Shown one piece after another: positions 6,721-14,647 of a stretch of DNA of 14,647 nucleotides. Position numbers and translations under genes: made by a program. The stretch spans positions 1-14,647 of the forward strand of contig QBWF01000018.1 in the NCBI GenBank assembly GCA_003283665.1, in the 5' to 3' direction. Every line of letters starts with the position of its first letter. Position 1 is the first letter of the stretch. This stretch comes from Prochlorococcus sp. AG-315-I14. GTDB lineage: Bacteria; Cyanobacteriota; Cyanobacteriia; PCC-6307; Cyanobiaceae. The notes under the pieces were generated by a model that saw nothing but the letters and a program-made list of their open reading frames with translations, did no database searches and was not told where the DNA came from.

Positions 6721-7863
6721 TCACTTAAGCATTAAACCTAAAGAATTTAGTTGATTTAAACCTTTAAAACCAGCCCAACGTACTTGCCTTTTTCGGTCAA
6801 ATAAAACAGAACCTATTTCAATAGAAGAAGACATATATCGATTAATGTAGTCCATACTTTTATTTTCAATATCGTCTGCCATCCTCCCCCACACTGATAA
6901 AAGAACTTGTGAATGATTAGAATCCAATGCCAACATTGCATTCTCAACCGAGGTTGATTGACTGATCAATTGAATTAAATCAAAGGGAATACCTTCTTTG
7001 ACTGCTATTGAAGTCAGTATTTCAAGCCTTCCATCTGCGAGATGATGATGGGTATGAAAAACACCACCAGCCAATTTTACTAACTTGCCATGATAACCAA
7101 ATAATAAAAGTTTTTTAACTCCATTCTGTGCTGCTTGGACCAAGAGAGGTCCAACCCAATTGCCTATTTTTATTATTTTATTAGGTGGCAGTCCAAATTT
7201 CTGAGCTAGATCCATTCCATTCTCACCTATCACAAAAGTTAAAGAGCCATCAAATGTTGATTCTGCACATTTCCTTTGCAAGGCTTTTATAGATTTTCGA
7301 AGTTGATCAGGTGACGCACTGATTTGAACCTCTGCCTGTGTACCAATAAGCGACAATCCATCAACAACCCCAAAAGCTTGATTACTGGTTCTAAGCGCCA
7401 GGGATTTTCCTTTAGGAAAAACAATTTCTAATTTCAAAGAAAATCCATCAGGTACTAGAGGATATAAATTCAGACATAACAATTCACGAGCAAATAAAGA
7501 TATACATGTCTGACCAGAGGATTCAAATTTACCTATGCCAAAACCACCGTAAAAATCAATCCAATTAGGAAAATCAGCTTCCTTTTTTATATAATTATCG
7601 GATCGTTTCTGAATTAATTGAACGTACGCCCAAATTTCTAATCCACTAGTTATGTCAAGAGATAATCCTGATTGACAAAAACTTATTGCTAACGCTCGAT
7701 CGCCATTATCCAGTAAAGCAGAAGATGCTATAGGTACACTAAGTGATTTTTTGTTATCAAGTAAAATAATAGTCTCAATATCTTTAATTTTATTTCCAAT
7801 CAGGGTATTAGTTGCCGCTTTAGCTGCGGCGGCAACCCAAACAGGCAGAGTAAATTCTTTCAA
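6721..7863 (-). CDS. cbiD: Cobalt-precorrin-5B (C1)-methyltransferase CbiD
   Basis: This is a 380-residue CbiD, the SAM-dependent C1 methyltransferase of the anaerobic (early cobalt) cobalamin/pseudocobalamin pathway. The family hallmark [13 protein letters not shown] lies at residues 5-17, and further family-like segments are [26 protein letters not shown] and the [11 protein letters not shown] stretch. The listed start is a TTG at 7861-7863. No in-frame ATG exists between it and an upstream stop, but an in-frame ATT a few codons earlier would give [11 protein letters not shown] before the conserved core, so the exact start is uncertain. It heads a minus-strand pair with guaA and is divergent from the aminotransferase, with 83 bp of AT-rich promoter space between. 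Confidence 0.95.
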   Translation of the reverse strand: MKEFTLPVWVAAAAKAATNTLIGNKIKDIETIILLDNKKSLSVPIASSALLDNGDRALAISFCQSGLSLDITSGLEIWAYVQLIQKRSDNYIKKEADFPNWIDFYGGFGIGKFESSGQTCISLFARELLCLNLYPLVPDGFSLKLEIVFPKGKSLALRTSNQAFGVVDGLSLIGTQAEVQISASPDQLRKSIKALQRKCAESTFDGSLTFVIGENGMDLAQKFGLPPNKIIKIGNWVGPLLVQAAQNGVKKLLLFGYHGKLVKLAGGVFHTHHHLADGRLEILTSIAVKEGIPFDLIQLISQSTSVENAMLALDSNHSQVLLSVWGRMADDIENKSMDYINRYMSSSIEIGSVLFDRKRQVRWAGFKGLNQLNSLGLMLK

Positions 7864-7946
7864 ATCATTCGAAGAGCTGACGATAAGGTTAATTTCCTAA
7901 ATAATTTTTTAAAATAATAATATTAATCCAGCCTTAAATAAGTTAA

Positions 7947-9104
7947 ATGCAAGACAAACTAAATCTAATGATTCCTGGCCCTACGCCAGTACCGGAAAAT
8001 GTCTTGAGTTGTATGAGCAAGCATCCCATAGGTCATAGAAGTGGTGAGTTTCAAGCAATCGTCAAGAAAACTACGGACCAACTCAAATGGCTACATCAAA
8101 CACGCTCAGATGTACTTACAATTACTGGAAGTGGAACTGCTGCCATGGAAGCAGGAATAATCAATACTTTAAGTAAAGGCGATAAAGTTTTATGCGGTGA
8201 TAATGGAAAATTTGGAGAAAGATGGGTAAAAGTTGCAAAAGCCTATGGCTTAAATGTACAAGTAATAAAGGGAGACTGGGGACATCCTCTTGATCCAAAT
8301 CAATTTAAAAAAATTCTTGAAGAAGATCGTAATAAAGAAATTAAAGCAGTTATCCTTACACATTCTGAAACCTCAACAGGAGTGCTAAATGATCTTCAAA
8401 CAATTAGTCAATATGTAAAAAGTCATGGGAAAGCAATTACTATTGCTGATTGTGTAACTAGTCTTGGAGCCTGTAATATTCCAATGGATGAGTGGGGTAT
8501 TGATGTTATTGCTTCAGGATCTCAAAAAGGTTATATGATACCTCCAGGTCTAAGTTTTGTCGCGATGGGAGACAGAGCATGGGAGGCTAATGCTCATTCA
8601 AACCTGCCAAAATTTTATTTAGATTTAAAGCAATACCTCAAGACAGTAAATAAAGATAGTAATCCTTTTACTCCTGCGATAAATTTATATTTTGCTTTAG
8701 AAGCATCACTGTCAATGATGCAAAAAGAAGGCTTAAATAATATATTTAAACGCCACAGTCGTCATAAAAATGCAACTCAAGCTGGAATTAAAGGAATGGG
8801 ATTACACTTATTCGCAGAAGAAAATCATGGAAGCCCTGCCATAACAGCTGTGAAGCCAAGAAATATTGATGCTGAAATTATAAGAAAGTCAATCAAAAAT
8901 GATTTTGATATCCTACTAGCAGGTGGACAAGATCATTTGAAAGGGGAAATCTTCAGAATAGGTCATCTTGGATTTGTAAATGATAGAGATATTATTAGCG
9001 TAGTTAGTGCTCTAGAAAGCACATTACACAAGATGGGGAAACTGCAAGCTCCTATCGGTCAAGGTATTTCTGAAACAATTAAAGTTCTTAGTAATCAACA
9101 ATAA
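7947..9104 (+). CDS. Class V aminotransferase, alanine/serine-glyoxylate type (PucG-like)
   Basis: This encodes 385 residues from ATG at 7947. It is a PLP fold-type I, class V aminotransferase: N-terminal MIPGPTPVP, GSGTAAMEA near 61-69 for cofactor phosphate binding, HSETSTGVLND at 139-149, Asp168 in ADCVTSLG contacting the pyridine nitrogen, and the Schiff-base Lys194 in SGSQKGY. Family members interconvert glyoxylate with glycine using alanine or serine, which fits photorespiratory glycolate metabolism in a cyanobacterium. Homologues are sometimes mislabelled as a soluble hydrogenase 42-kDa subunit in cyanobacteria. The amino donor cannot be read from the sequence. The gene is monocistronic and divergent from cbiD. 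Confidence 0.92.
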   Translation: MQDKLNLMIPGPTPVPENVLSCMSKHPIGHRSGEFQAIVKKTTDQLKWLHQTRSDVLTITGSGTAAMEAGIINTLSKGDKVLCGDNGKFGERWVKVAKAYGLNVQVIKGDWGHPLDPNQFKKILEEDRNKEIKAVILTHSETSTGVLNDLQTISQYVKSHGKAITIADCVTSLGACNIPMDEWGIDVIASGSQKGYMIPPGLSFVAMGDRAWEANAHSNLPKFYLDLKQYLKTVNKDSNPFTPAINLYFALEASLSMMQKEGLNNIFKRHSRHKNATQAGIKGMGLHLFAEENHGSPAITAVKPRNIDAEIIRKSIKNDFDILLAGGQDHLKGEIFRIGHLGFVNDRDIISVVSALESTLHKMGKLQAPIGQGISETIKVLSNQQ

Positions 9105-9257
9105 TCACTTCTTTATGTTTTTATAAAGTGGTCAATAACATAAATATATAATTCAGAGTAAAAATCTTCACTTATGTGAGAGGCAGCTATTCAAATAAGT
9201 TGATCTGCTTAAAGAAGTATTAATTAACAGTATAAATAAGTTTGATGCAATAGGAAA

Positions 9258-9446
9258 TTATCTTGTTTTGATTAAATGCAACACTTGTGGACCTACCCCA
9301 ACAGCCCTTCTCTCCTGATCCAGTGCTTTCAAAATTAAGCCAGCCGATGTCTGTATATCTCCTTCATCCGCATGAACAGAAGCATTTTCGAAAAAAATAA
9401 TAGCTTCATTTAAAAACTTCTGCCTCTTGACTTGTATTGCGTTCAT
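9258..9446 (-). CDS. Conserved small hypothetical protein, 62 aa
   Basis: This starts at ATG and encodes a compact, charged, largely helical protein with the sequence pattern FLNEAIIFFENAxxxxDEGD followed by ILKALDQERRAVGVGPQVLHLIKTR. I recall similar 60-residue proteins, with the GLGPQVLQLIK-like ending, in marine picocyanobacteria, which supports a real gene. There is no signal peptide, membrane segment or metal-binding motif. It faces the aminotransferase (convergent, 153 bp apart). Function is unknown. Confidence 0.75.
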   Translation of the reverse strand: MNAIQVKRQKFLNEAIIFFENASVHADEGDIQTSAGLILKALDQERRAVGVGPQVLHLIKTR

Positions 9447-9704
9447 TAAAAATCTAAAATTTATTTTTTTATTATATCAAAACGAGCATTTTAAATACTT
9501 ATAAAAAAATCTATCTATTGTGAGGTGCGCAGATAACATTTTTCAATTAAATTCTTAATCTACCTTGAAAATTAAAGTAAATTTAATGATCGGAAAAGTT
9601 TATGAGTCTCACTTTGAAAAAGAAAACCATATATAATTGAAAAGGCTAGACAGAAGAAAAAAAAATAGATAATTTAAATTTAATGGTATGTCCTAGAAGA
9701 AATC

Positions 9705-10118
9705 ATGTCTAAAGGAATAAAACATAGCTTTTTTCCAATTTCAGTAATTGCTACTTTATTTGGTTCTACTTTAGTTGCTCAAACTAATGCAGGAATTACA
9801 AATGGAGCAGATATATATTGCTTTATGAGGAATGGAGGCAATAATCATGAGCCTAGCTGGCAAGCTGCATATCAATTCATAAAAAATAAAAAACAAGGAC
9901 TTTTTAAAACATCTCCCAAGCAAGCAGCATCATTTATAGTGGAAGCAGTAGTGCAAGATCCTGTCAAATATTCAGATTGTATAAATTATTTAGGGGATTT
10001 ATATTCAGAGAGCTCAACTCCATTAGGAATGGAAGAAGAAATAAATCAAGAAGAAATTATTGAAAATACTAATGAATCACCAACAAAAGGGGGGTATACA
10101 GATCGTTACAATTTTTAA
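9705..10118 (+). CDS. Exported conserved protein, 137 aa (DUF6554-like)
   Basis: ATG start at 9705. Residues about 1-29 form a signal peptide: basic MSKGIKH, a hydrophobic stretch, then TNAG. The conserved core is NGADIYCFMRNGGNNHEPSWQAAYQFIKNKKQGLFKTSPKQAASFIVEAVVQDPVKYSDCINYLGDLY in outline, with two cysteines (C39 and C102) that could pair in the periplasm. The tail from about 107 is acidic and low complexity. I recall this core from cyanobacterial proteins grouped under a domain of unknown function, probably DUF6554; the number is from memory. A 258-bp AT-rich spacer precedes it with no recognised gene. Confidence 0.8.
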   Translation: MSKGIKHSFFPISVIATLFGSTLVAQTNAGITNGADIYCFMRNGGNNHEPSWQAAYQFIKNKKQGLFKTSPKQAASFIVEAVVQDPVKYSDCINYLGDLYSESSTPLGMEEEINQEEIIENTNESPTKGGYTDRYNF

Positions 10119-10284
10119 CTAATTTTTCCAAAATACAATAAATATAAGAAGCATAATTGATAGCCGTTTTTACTCTTAAAAACCACCTAAAAATTAAAAT
10201 AATCTAAAAAATACAAGCATGCATGTCTAAATAGATTGACTTCCTGATTGATCAAGGCAAAATTTAATTAGATACTTAGCAAGT

Positions 10285-10695
10285 ATGCACATTAGGGATG
10301 CGGTTTTCCTCGAAGATCTCTGCCCAAAACTACATGACAGAAGATGGCGAAAATCATTACATAAATTTACTGGAAAAAGTTGTATATATTGTGGCAATTA
10401 TTCAGAATCAATTGACCATGTTTTACCTCGAAGCAAAGGAGGGTTAAGTATTACTGATAATTGTGTTCCAGCATGCCTTTCATGTAACGGAGACAAATCA
10501 GATAAAGATGTGTTTGATTGGTACAGAAAACAACAATTTTACGACCCTCGACGATCTATGGCTATTAGGGCATGGATTGATGGTGATATTAGATTGGCTC
10601 TAAGACTTCTTGAATGGGCTAAACCAAGCAAAAATACAAATTTGGAAAAATCAAAGTCAGGAGACAATAAAGATTATTCTTGGCAAGCAGCTTAA
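10285..10695 (+). CDS. HNH endonuclease family protein
   Basis: This encodes 136 residues with a compact HNH nuclease module: CxxC (Cys33, Cys36), the catalytic Asp44-His45 in IDHVLPRSKGG, Asn59, and a second CxxC (Cys64, Cys67) followed by NGDKSD. The paired cysteines would hold a structural zinc and the His/Asn the catalytic metal. The remaining C-terminal part (DWYRKQQFYDPRRSMAIRAW) is basic and helical. Proteins of this size are a regular part of the picocyanobacterial core genome, so this is unlikely to be a mobile nuclease despite the family. The DNA target is unknown. It lies on the same strand as the SDR-like gene 262 bp downstream. Confidence 0.88.
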   Translation: MHIRDAVFLEDLCPKLHDRRWRKSLHKFTGKSCIYCGNYSESIDHVLPRSKGGLSITDNCVPACLSCNGDKSDKDVFDWYRKQQFYDPRRSMAIRAWIDGDIRLALRLLEWAKPSKNTNLEKSKSGDNKDYSWQAA

Positions 10696-10699
10696 TTAA

Positions 10700-10942
10700 T
10701 TACCATACTTTGCAAGCCGTATCAGAATTATATTTCTCACAGATTGAAGTTACAGAAGTAGCTCTTTCCGGAACAAAAACAATACATATAAGAAAGCAAA
10801 TAGAAGCAATTAACGGCCTTGATAAATTTTGGTTTTTTTTTCGACCAGAAAATTTTATACTTGTCCTTAATCGAATAATCGCATCGCTCGAATTAGAATT
10901 AGGCTTTAGATAAGAAGCAATCATCATCAAAACTGTCAACAT
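10700..10942 (-). CDS. Possible small exported peptide with C-terminal Cys pair
   Basis: An 80-residue minus-strand frame begins with ATG at 10942. Residues about 43-60 (PLIASICFLICIVFVPERAT) look like a signal peptide or anchor. The end, SICEKYNSDTACKVW, with two cysteines and a CxVW finish, resembles small exported picocyanobacterial peptides I remember. The first 35 residues have no such character, so the true start may lie further in, perhaps at a non-ATG codon. A competing 77-residue plus-strand frame (10680-10913) needs a TTG start inside the HNH gene and has no recognisable features. Both cannot be real; I favour the minus strand. Confidence 0.5.
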   Translation of the reverse strand: MLTVLMMIASYLKPNSNSSDAIIRLRTSIKFSGRKKNQNLSRPLIASICFLICIVFVPERATSVTSICEKYNSDTACKVW

Positions 10943-10957
10943 AATACATATGTACTA

Positions 10958-11872
10958 ATGATTGGGGACATTGTCAAGCGATTCACTCCGCTTCCAGAAA
11001 AATCCAAATTAATCATTTTTGGAGGAGGCTTTAGTGGTCAGCACTTGGCCAAGGCTTGTAAAGCCTTAGGAAATCAAGTTTTATGCAGTAGGCGAAAAAA
11101 AAATAGTAAAGGCGCTGATTTTATTTTTGATAGCGAGAAGAAAGAATTACCTAAAGAGATTCTTGAAGATGCAACGCATGTTTTAAGTTGTATCCCGCCA
11201 TCAGCGGACGGAAAAGATCCTCTATTACAACAAGTCAAACCTCAATTATTAAATGCAAAGAATTTAAAGTGGGTAGGTTATCTATCTACGACTGGTGTTT
11301 ATGGAGATTCCCAAGGAGCTTGGGTTAACGAAAAAATGACTCCTAAACCTAAACAAGCGAGAAGCATTCGTAGGTTGTCATGTGAAAAAGAATGGATAGA
11401 AATAGGACTTCCTTTGCAAATTCTGAGGCTCCCAGGAATTTATGGACCAGGAAGATCTGCATTTGAAAGTCTTCTACTTGGAAAAAGCAAAATGATTGAC
11501 AAACCTAATCAGGTTTTTTCAAGAATTCATGTCGATGATATAGCAGGAGCAGTTTTATTTCTAATAAATCTTGCCTCTGAAGGAAACAGAGAACTTATTG
11601 TAAATGTGTCTGATAACTTACCAACCAATAACATTGAAGTACTTAGTTATGCAGCAACTTTAGCTGACAAAACACTTCCAGAAATAGAGCCTTTTGCAAC
11701 TGCATCAAAATCCATGAGTCCTATAGCTTTATCTTTTTGGCAAGAAAATCGAAGAGTCAATAACGAACTGCTATGCAAAAAACTTGGATATCAACTAATT
11801 CACCCTGATTTTAGATTTGGCATGAAAGATTGTTTTAAACAATTAAAGATAAATGAATTTTATCTTTTTTAA
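10958..11872 (+). CDS. NAD(P)-binding SDR/epimerase-like protein
   Basis: This encodes 304 residues. An N-terminal Rossmann motif IIFGGGFSGQHLAKA sits at 19-33. The downstream strands YLSTTGVYGD (108-117) and LRLPGIYGPGRSAFE (156-170) are typical of atypical or extended SDRs of the YeeZ/epimerase kind. The usual YxxxK catalytic pair is not in the expected place after the TTGVYG strand, so dehydrogenase or epimerase activity should not be assumed. The HVDDIAGAVLFLI stretch near 190 is also family typical. Substrate unknown. It lies 15 bp from the divergent 80-aa frame and is followed by pdxA 171 bp later on the same strand. Confidence 0.85.
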   Translation: MIGDIVKRFTPLPEKSKLIIFGGGFSGQHLAKACKALGNQVLCSRRKKNSKGADFIFDSEKKELPKEILEDATHVLSCIPPSADGKDPLLQQVKPQLLNAKNLKWVGYLSTTGVYGDSQGAWVNEKMTPKPKQARSIRRLSCEKEWIEIGLPLQILRLPGIYGPGRSAFESLLLGKSKMIDKPNQVFSRIHVDDIAGAVLFLINLASEGNRELIVNVSDNLPTNNIEVLSYAATLADKTLPEIEPFATASKSMSPIALSFWQENRRVNNELLCKKLGYQLIHPDFRFGMKDCFKQLKINEFYLF

Positions 11873-11897
11873 ATATTTTTAACATACGATTGATTTA

Positions 11898-11951
11898 GAT
11901 ATTGAGGTGGATTTATTGGATAATAGAATCTATCGATTCGACTCCAATATC
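11898..11951. other. Nested inverted repeats between the SDR-like gene and pdxA
   Basis: GATATTG (11898-11904) pairs with CAATATC (11945-11951), and inside it GAATC (11926-11930) pairs with GATTC (11935-11939) around a 4-base loop. There is no T-tract after it, so it is not a classic terminator. It could be an mRNA leader structure upstream of pdxA or chance in AT-rich DNA. Confidence 0.25.
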
Positions 11952-12043
11952 ATCAAAAATTTATCCCAATTGAATAACACACAGCCATTAGTAACACATT
12001 TACTTAGGCAGGAAGTTTGCCCACAATCAAAACCAATTGCAGC

Positions 12044-13066
12044 ATGAAAAATTTCAAAGAAAAAAATGAATATAAAAATTCTATTGTTATTGCTTTAGGC
12101 GATCCAGCAGGTATAGGAACTGAAATAACATTAAAAGCTCTTGGAGCAAAAAACTTACCTGATAATATGCATACTTTACTTGTAGGATGTAAAAAAAATA
12201 TTAAAGAAACTTATACAAAGTTAATTTCAAAAGGGATAACTGATATTCCTCATCCCAATAACCTTGATATTATTGATATTCCTTTAGAAAAAAAAATTAT
12301 TCCTGGAATAGTAAATAAAGAAACAGGATCAGCAAGCTTTAATTGGCTTTTTCACGCAACTAATTTTGTATTAGAAAAGAAAGCAAGGGCTCTTGTTACA
12401 GCACCTATATCAAAAATTGCATGGCAAAAAGCAGGTCATAAGTTTGCAGGACAAACAGAATTATTGAGTAAATTAACAAACACAAAAACATCCATGTTAT
12501 TTACAGCTGTGTCACCAAAAAATAAATGGAGATTTAACACCTTATTAGCCACAACACATATACCTTTTAACAAAATACAAATTAATCTCACTAAAGAATT
12601 GCTGAGAGATAAGTTAGATAAATTATTAGCATTTTGTCTTAAATTTAACAATAATCCTATTATTCATGTGGCAGGTTTAAATCCACATGCAGGAGAGGAA
12701 GGAGTGCTTGGTGATGAGGAAAAGAACTGGATTATTCCGATTTTAAATGAATGGAAATTAAGTCATCCAACAGTTGAAGTTTGTGGTCCTATCCCTCCTG
12801 ACTCTTGCTGGATTACAGCAGCAAATGCATGGAAAGGAAAGGCCAACAATAAGACTCCTGATGGAATACTTGCTCTATATCATGATCAAGGATTAATACC
12901 TGTCAAATTGATTGCTTTCGATGAAGCGGTCAATACAACTCTTGGACTCCCTTTTATAAGAACATCCCCTGATCATGGAACTGCTCTTGATATTGCAGGT
13001 CAATTGATTGCCCGAGAAGCCAGCATGCTTGCTGCAATTAATAACGCCTGGATTCTTTCGGAATAA
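12044..13066 (+). CDS. pdxA: 4-hydroxythreonine-4-phosphate dehydrogenase
   Basis: PdxA oxidises 4-phosphohydroxy-L-threonine with NAD(P) in the DXP-dependent pyridoxal phosphate pathway. Seen here are LGDPAGIGTE near the N-terminus, the LLATTHIPF and AGLNPHAGEEG segments carrying metal-binding histidines, and the C-terminal HDQGLIPVK and TSPDHGTALDIAG signatures. I chose the ATG at 12044 (340 residues), which begins about 18 residues before GDPAGIG. The same frame extends to a TTG at 12017, nine codons earlier; the AGGAAG at 12010-12015 is too close to that TTG to act as its ribosome binding site. The gene is convergent with accB; their stop codons are 8 bp apart. Confidence 0.95.
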   Translation: MKNFKEKNEYKNSIVIALGDPAGIGTEITLKALGAKNLPDNMHTLLVGCKKNIKETYTKLISKGITDIPHPNNLDIIDIPLEKKIIPGIVNKETGSASFNWLFHATNFVLEKKARALVTAPISKIAWQKAGHKFAGQTELLSKLTNTKTSMLFTAVSPKNKWRFNTLLATTHIPFNKIQINLTKELLRDKLDKLLAFCLKFNNNPIIHVAGLNPHAGEEGVLGDEEKNWIIPILNEWKLSHPTVEVCGPIPPDSCWITAANAWKGKANNKTPDGILALYHDQGLIPVKLIAFDEAVNTTLGLPFIRTSPDHGTALDIAGQLIAREASMLAAINNAWILSE

Positions 13067-13074
13067 ACACAATA

Positions 13075-13446
13075 TTAACCAGGTTTTACTCGCATTAAAA
13101 CTTGACCAAATTCAACTGGAGTACCATTCTCAACCAAAATTTCAACGACTTCGCCATTAACTTCTGATTCTAATTCATTCATTAATTTCATTGCCTCAAG
13201 AATACATACAGCTTGTCCAACACTAATTCTCGTTCCAATATCAACAAAAGGAGGCTCTTCTGGGGCTGGAGCTCGGTAAAAAGTTCCAACCATGGGAGCT
13301 GTCACTTCAAGCAAGTCAGACCGCGATCCAGCGACGGAAGGAGGGGGTGTGCTTGGCCCTGGAGGCTCTACCTTTACCTGAGGAACTGATAAAGGAAGTG
13401 AATCAGAGGCGATTTTCTCCGTGGGTACTGCTAAATCCGATGAAAT
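13075..13446 (-). CDS. accB: Biotin carboxyl carrier protein of acetyl-CoA carboxylase, 5'-truncated
   Basis: The 123 visible residues contain a Pro-rich linker (VKVEPPGPSTPPPSV) and a full biotinyl domain: TAPMVGTFYRAPAPEEPPFV, the biotin-accepting lysine in EAMKLMN (codon 13186-13188), and GEVVEILVENGTPVEFGQVLMRV to the end. BCCP carries the carboxyl group between biotin carboxylase and carboxyltransferase in fatty acid synthesis. The family is normally about 150-170 residues, so some 35-45 N-terminal residues are absent. The frame enters foreign TPR-coding DNA at 13446/13447 and meets a stop there, with no ATG before it. A TTG at 13312-13314 would split off only the biotinyl domain and is not a credible start. 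The truncation looks like a join artefact rather than a mutation. Confidence 0.95.
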   Translation of the reverse strand: MSSDLAVPTEKIASDSLPLSVPQVKVEPPGPSTPPPSVAGSRSDLLEVTAPMVGTFYRAPAPEEPPFVDIGTRISVGQAVCILEAMKLMNELESEVNGEVVEILVENGTPVEFGQVLMRVKPG

Positions 13447-13447
13447 C
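13446..13447. other. Chimeric junction: accB joined to the TPR-oxygenase gene
   Basis: Left of this point the DNA is accB coding sequence on the minus strand; right of it the DNA is the reverse complement of 1-1201. The base flanking the match differs from the left copy (T at 13446 against A expected from 1202), fixing the edge. Both genes are cut inside their reading frames. Confidence 0.9.
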
Positions 13448-14647
13448 GCAGATACGCATTACAACCTTGGAACTATATTGAGCGATATTGGCAAATCACA
13501 AGACGCAGAATTGTCATATCGCAAAGCAATTGAATTGAATCCTGATTTCGCAGAGTCGCATTACAATCTGGGAAACATATTGAGAGATCTTGGACAATTA
13601 CAAGACGCAGAATTGTCATATCGCAAAGCAATTGAACTTAAACCTGATTACGAAAAATTATATGAATCTTTAGGTTTAGTACTCCTTGAAAAAAATGAAT
13701 ATGACTTATCCTTAAAATATTTTTTAGAAAGCGCTAAGTTACTGAATAATCGAAAGGAGACAGAATCTAATAACGAAAGATTTACAATAATTAGCAAGGC
13801 CAAAATTGAACATGATATCGAACAATTTAAATATTTAGCTGCTAAATATTATGACTCTAAAAAGTTTATCGATCTTGCTAGACTTTATGAAAAAGTTGCC
13901 TCCGAAATTCATTGGCCATCTGATACTAGCCCAATTATTTTAAGTAATAAATATCAAACTCTTCTAAAAGATAGTTACAATCGTTTAATACATATCTTAG
14001 AAGCACCTAAATTAACAGAAGAAGTAGTGAATAATTCCTTAAATGTTGAGAAAATTACTAATGATTATTTTAACCATGAATTTGGATTAACTTATATTGA
14101 TAATTTCTTGAGTTCACAAGCAATAGAATCTCTGCGAGACTTTCTACTTGGCAGTACAATTTGGTTTAATGTCAAACAAAATGGATATGTAGGAGCATTT
14201 TTGAGAGAGGGTTTTGCTAATCCTTTAATTTTTCAAATAGCAGATGAGCTACGAAAGAAATTCCCAAAAATATTTAAGGATTATCCTATAAACCATATAT
14301 GGGCTTTCAAGTATGATAGTCGTGCTAAAAATGAAAAGTCTTCTCTTAAAGGCATCAATGTGCACGCAGATTTCGCAGCAGTAAATGTGAACTTTTGGAT
14401 TACTCCCAAAGAAGCCAACTTAAATCCCAACTCTGGTGGTTTAATCGTTTACGACGTAGAGGCACCTAAAGAATGGGATTTTAATACTTTTAATAATAAT
14501 GAGCAGAAAATACGAGAAGAACTAAAAAAAAGTAAAGGTAATACAAAAGTGATTCCATATAACGAAAACCGTGCCGTTATCTTCAATTCAAATTTATTTC
14601 ATGAAACTGATAGTTATGAATTCCAGGAAGGATATGAGAATCGTCGA
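13447..14647 (+). repeat. Right arm of 1201-bp inverted terminal repeat
   Basis: This is the reverse complement of 1-1201, the same length, ending at the last base of the window exactly as the other arm ends at the first base. Flush ends on both sides argue that the sequence stops where the repeat becomes ambiguous, not at transposon termini. No transposase or short terminal repeat is associated with it. Confidence 0.95.
13448..14647 (+). pseudogene. Headless duplicate of the TPR-2OG oxygenase (codons 146-545)
   Basis: The frame begins with the Ala codon equivalent to residue 146 of the left copy and remains open for 400 codons to the window end. It includes two and a half TPR units and the whole visible oxygenase domain (the HxD and distal His are present). 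There is no ATG before it in frame; only a GTG at 13421, inside the opposite-strand accB sequence, precedes it. As drawn it could not be a normal gene, and it is most likely an artefactual copy of 1-1200. Confidence 0.85.

Noticed and set aside
9105..9145. Hairpin after the aminotransferase gene (CACTTCTTTAT...ATAAAGTG) as a terminator
   Set aside because: The stem is AT-rich with a bulge and no T-tract follows on the coding strand.
10285..10695. HNH nuclease as part of the putative mobile cassettes
   Set aside because: It sits in the conserved backbone far from the att-like sites and is a usual picocyanobacterial gene; HNH enzymes are not site-specific integrases.
10680..10913. 77-codon plus-strand ORF
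   Set aside because: Requires a TTG start within the HNH gene, has no recognisable motif, and competes with a more plausible minus-strand frame.
12436..12651. 71-codon minus-strand ORF inside pdxA
   Set aside because: Antisense shadow of the pdxA coding region.
1..14647. Composite transposon with 1.2-kb terminal inverted repeats
   Set aside because: No transposase, no short terminal repeats or target duplication. The repeat begins in mid-gene inside accB and encloses essential backbone genes such as guaA and pdxA.

Overview
The window looks like a contig from a marine picocyanobacterium, most likely a low-light Prochlorococcus. The DNA is AT-rich and the core genes are typical of that group: guaA, cbiD, a class V aminotransferase, an HNH nuclease, a short-chain dehydrogenase-like protein, pdxA and accB, interspersed with small picocyanobacterial proteins. 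The genus is inferred from remembered family and gene-order resemblance, not from a search.

Layout. Positions 1-1635 (minus) hold the first 545 codons of a TPR protein fused to a 2OG-Fe(II) oxygenase-like domain; it runs off the left edge. After a 0.7 kb spacer, 2318-4072 (plus) encodes a related TPR protein with a sulfotransferase domain. A 0.55 kb spacer leads to a small secreted Gly/Tyr-rich protein (4625-4912, minus). Then comes the ordinary chromosomal backbone: guaA and cbiD (minus), a divergent aminotransferase (plus), a 62-aa protein (minus), a 137-aa exported protein (plus), HNH nuclease (plus), a possible 80-aa exported peptide (minus), an SDR-like gene (plus), pdxA (plus), and convergent accB (minus), which has lost its 5' end.

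Main biological observation. The 3' end of guaA is repeated beyond the gene. A core with the 7-bp centre CCCATTC or CCCACTC recurs at 5072, 4481, 4362 and 1971. At 5072 the centre is flanked by a perfect 7-bp inverted repeat, the layout of a tyrosine-recombinase crossover site. Three of the cores have an 11-bp GTG(T)GAA-type motif exactly 44 bp to their left. Two also have a pair of 11-bp-phased copies starting exactly 66 bp to their right. The site touching guaA has a clear arm only on the side away from the gene, while the two distal sites have arms on both sides. That is what tandem integrative elements at the guaA 3' end would leave. The accessory genes (secreted protein, TPR-sulfotransferase, TPR-oxygenase) lie in the successive intervals, and no recombinase is visible. 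I infer a stack of small, integrase-less cargo cassettes at guaA.

Main caution. The window is bounded by a 1201-bp inverted repeat (1-1201 and 13447-14647). Every stretch I compared is identical and there is no indel. The right copy enters the TPR-oxygenase gene in mid-codon, directly abutting a decapitated accB. This is most simply a chimeric join, for example from whole-genome amplification or assembly; the left copy, with a natural start, is the believable one.
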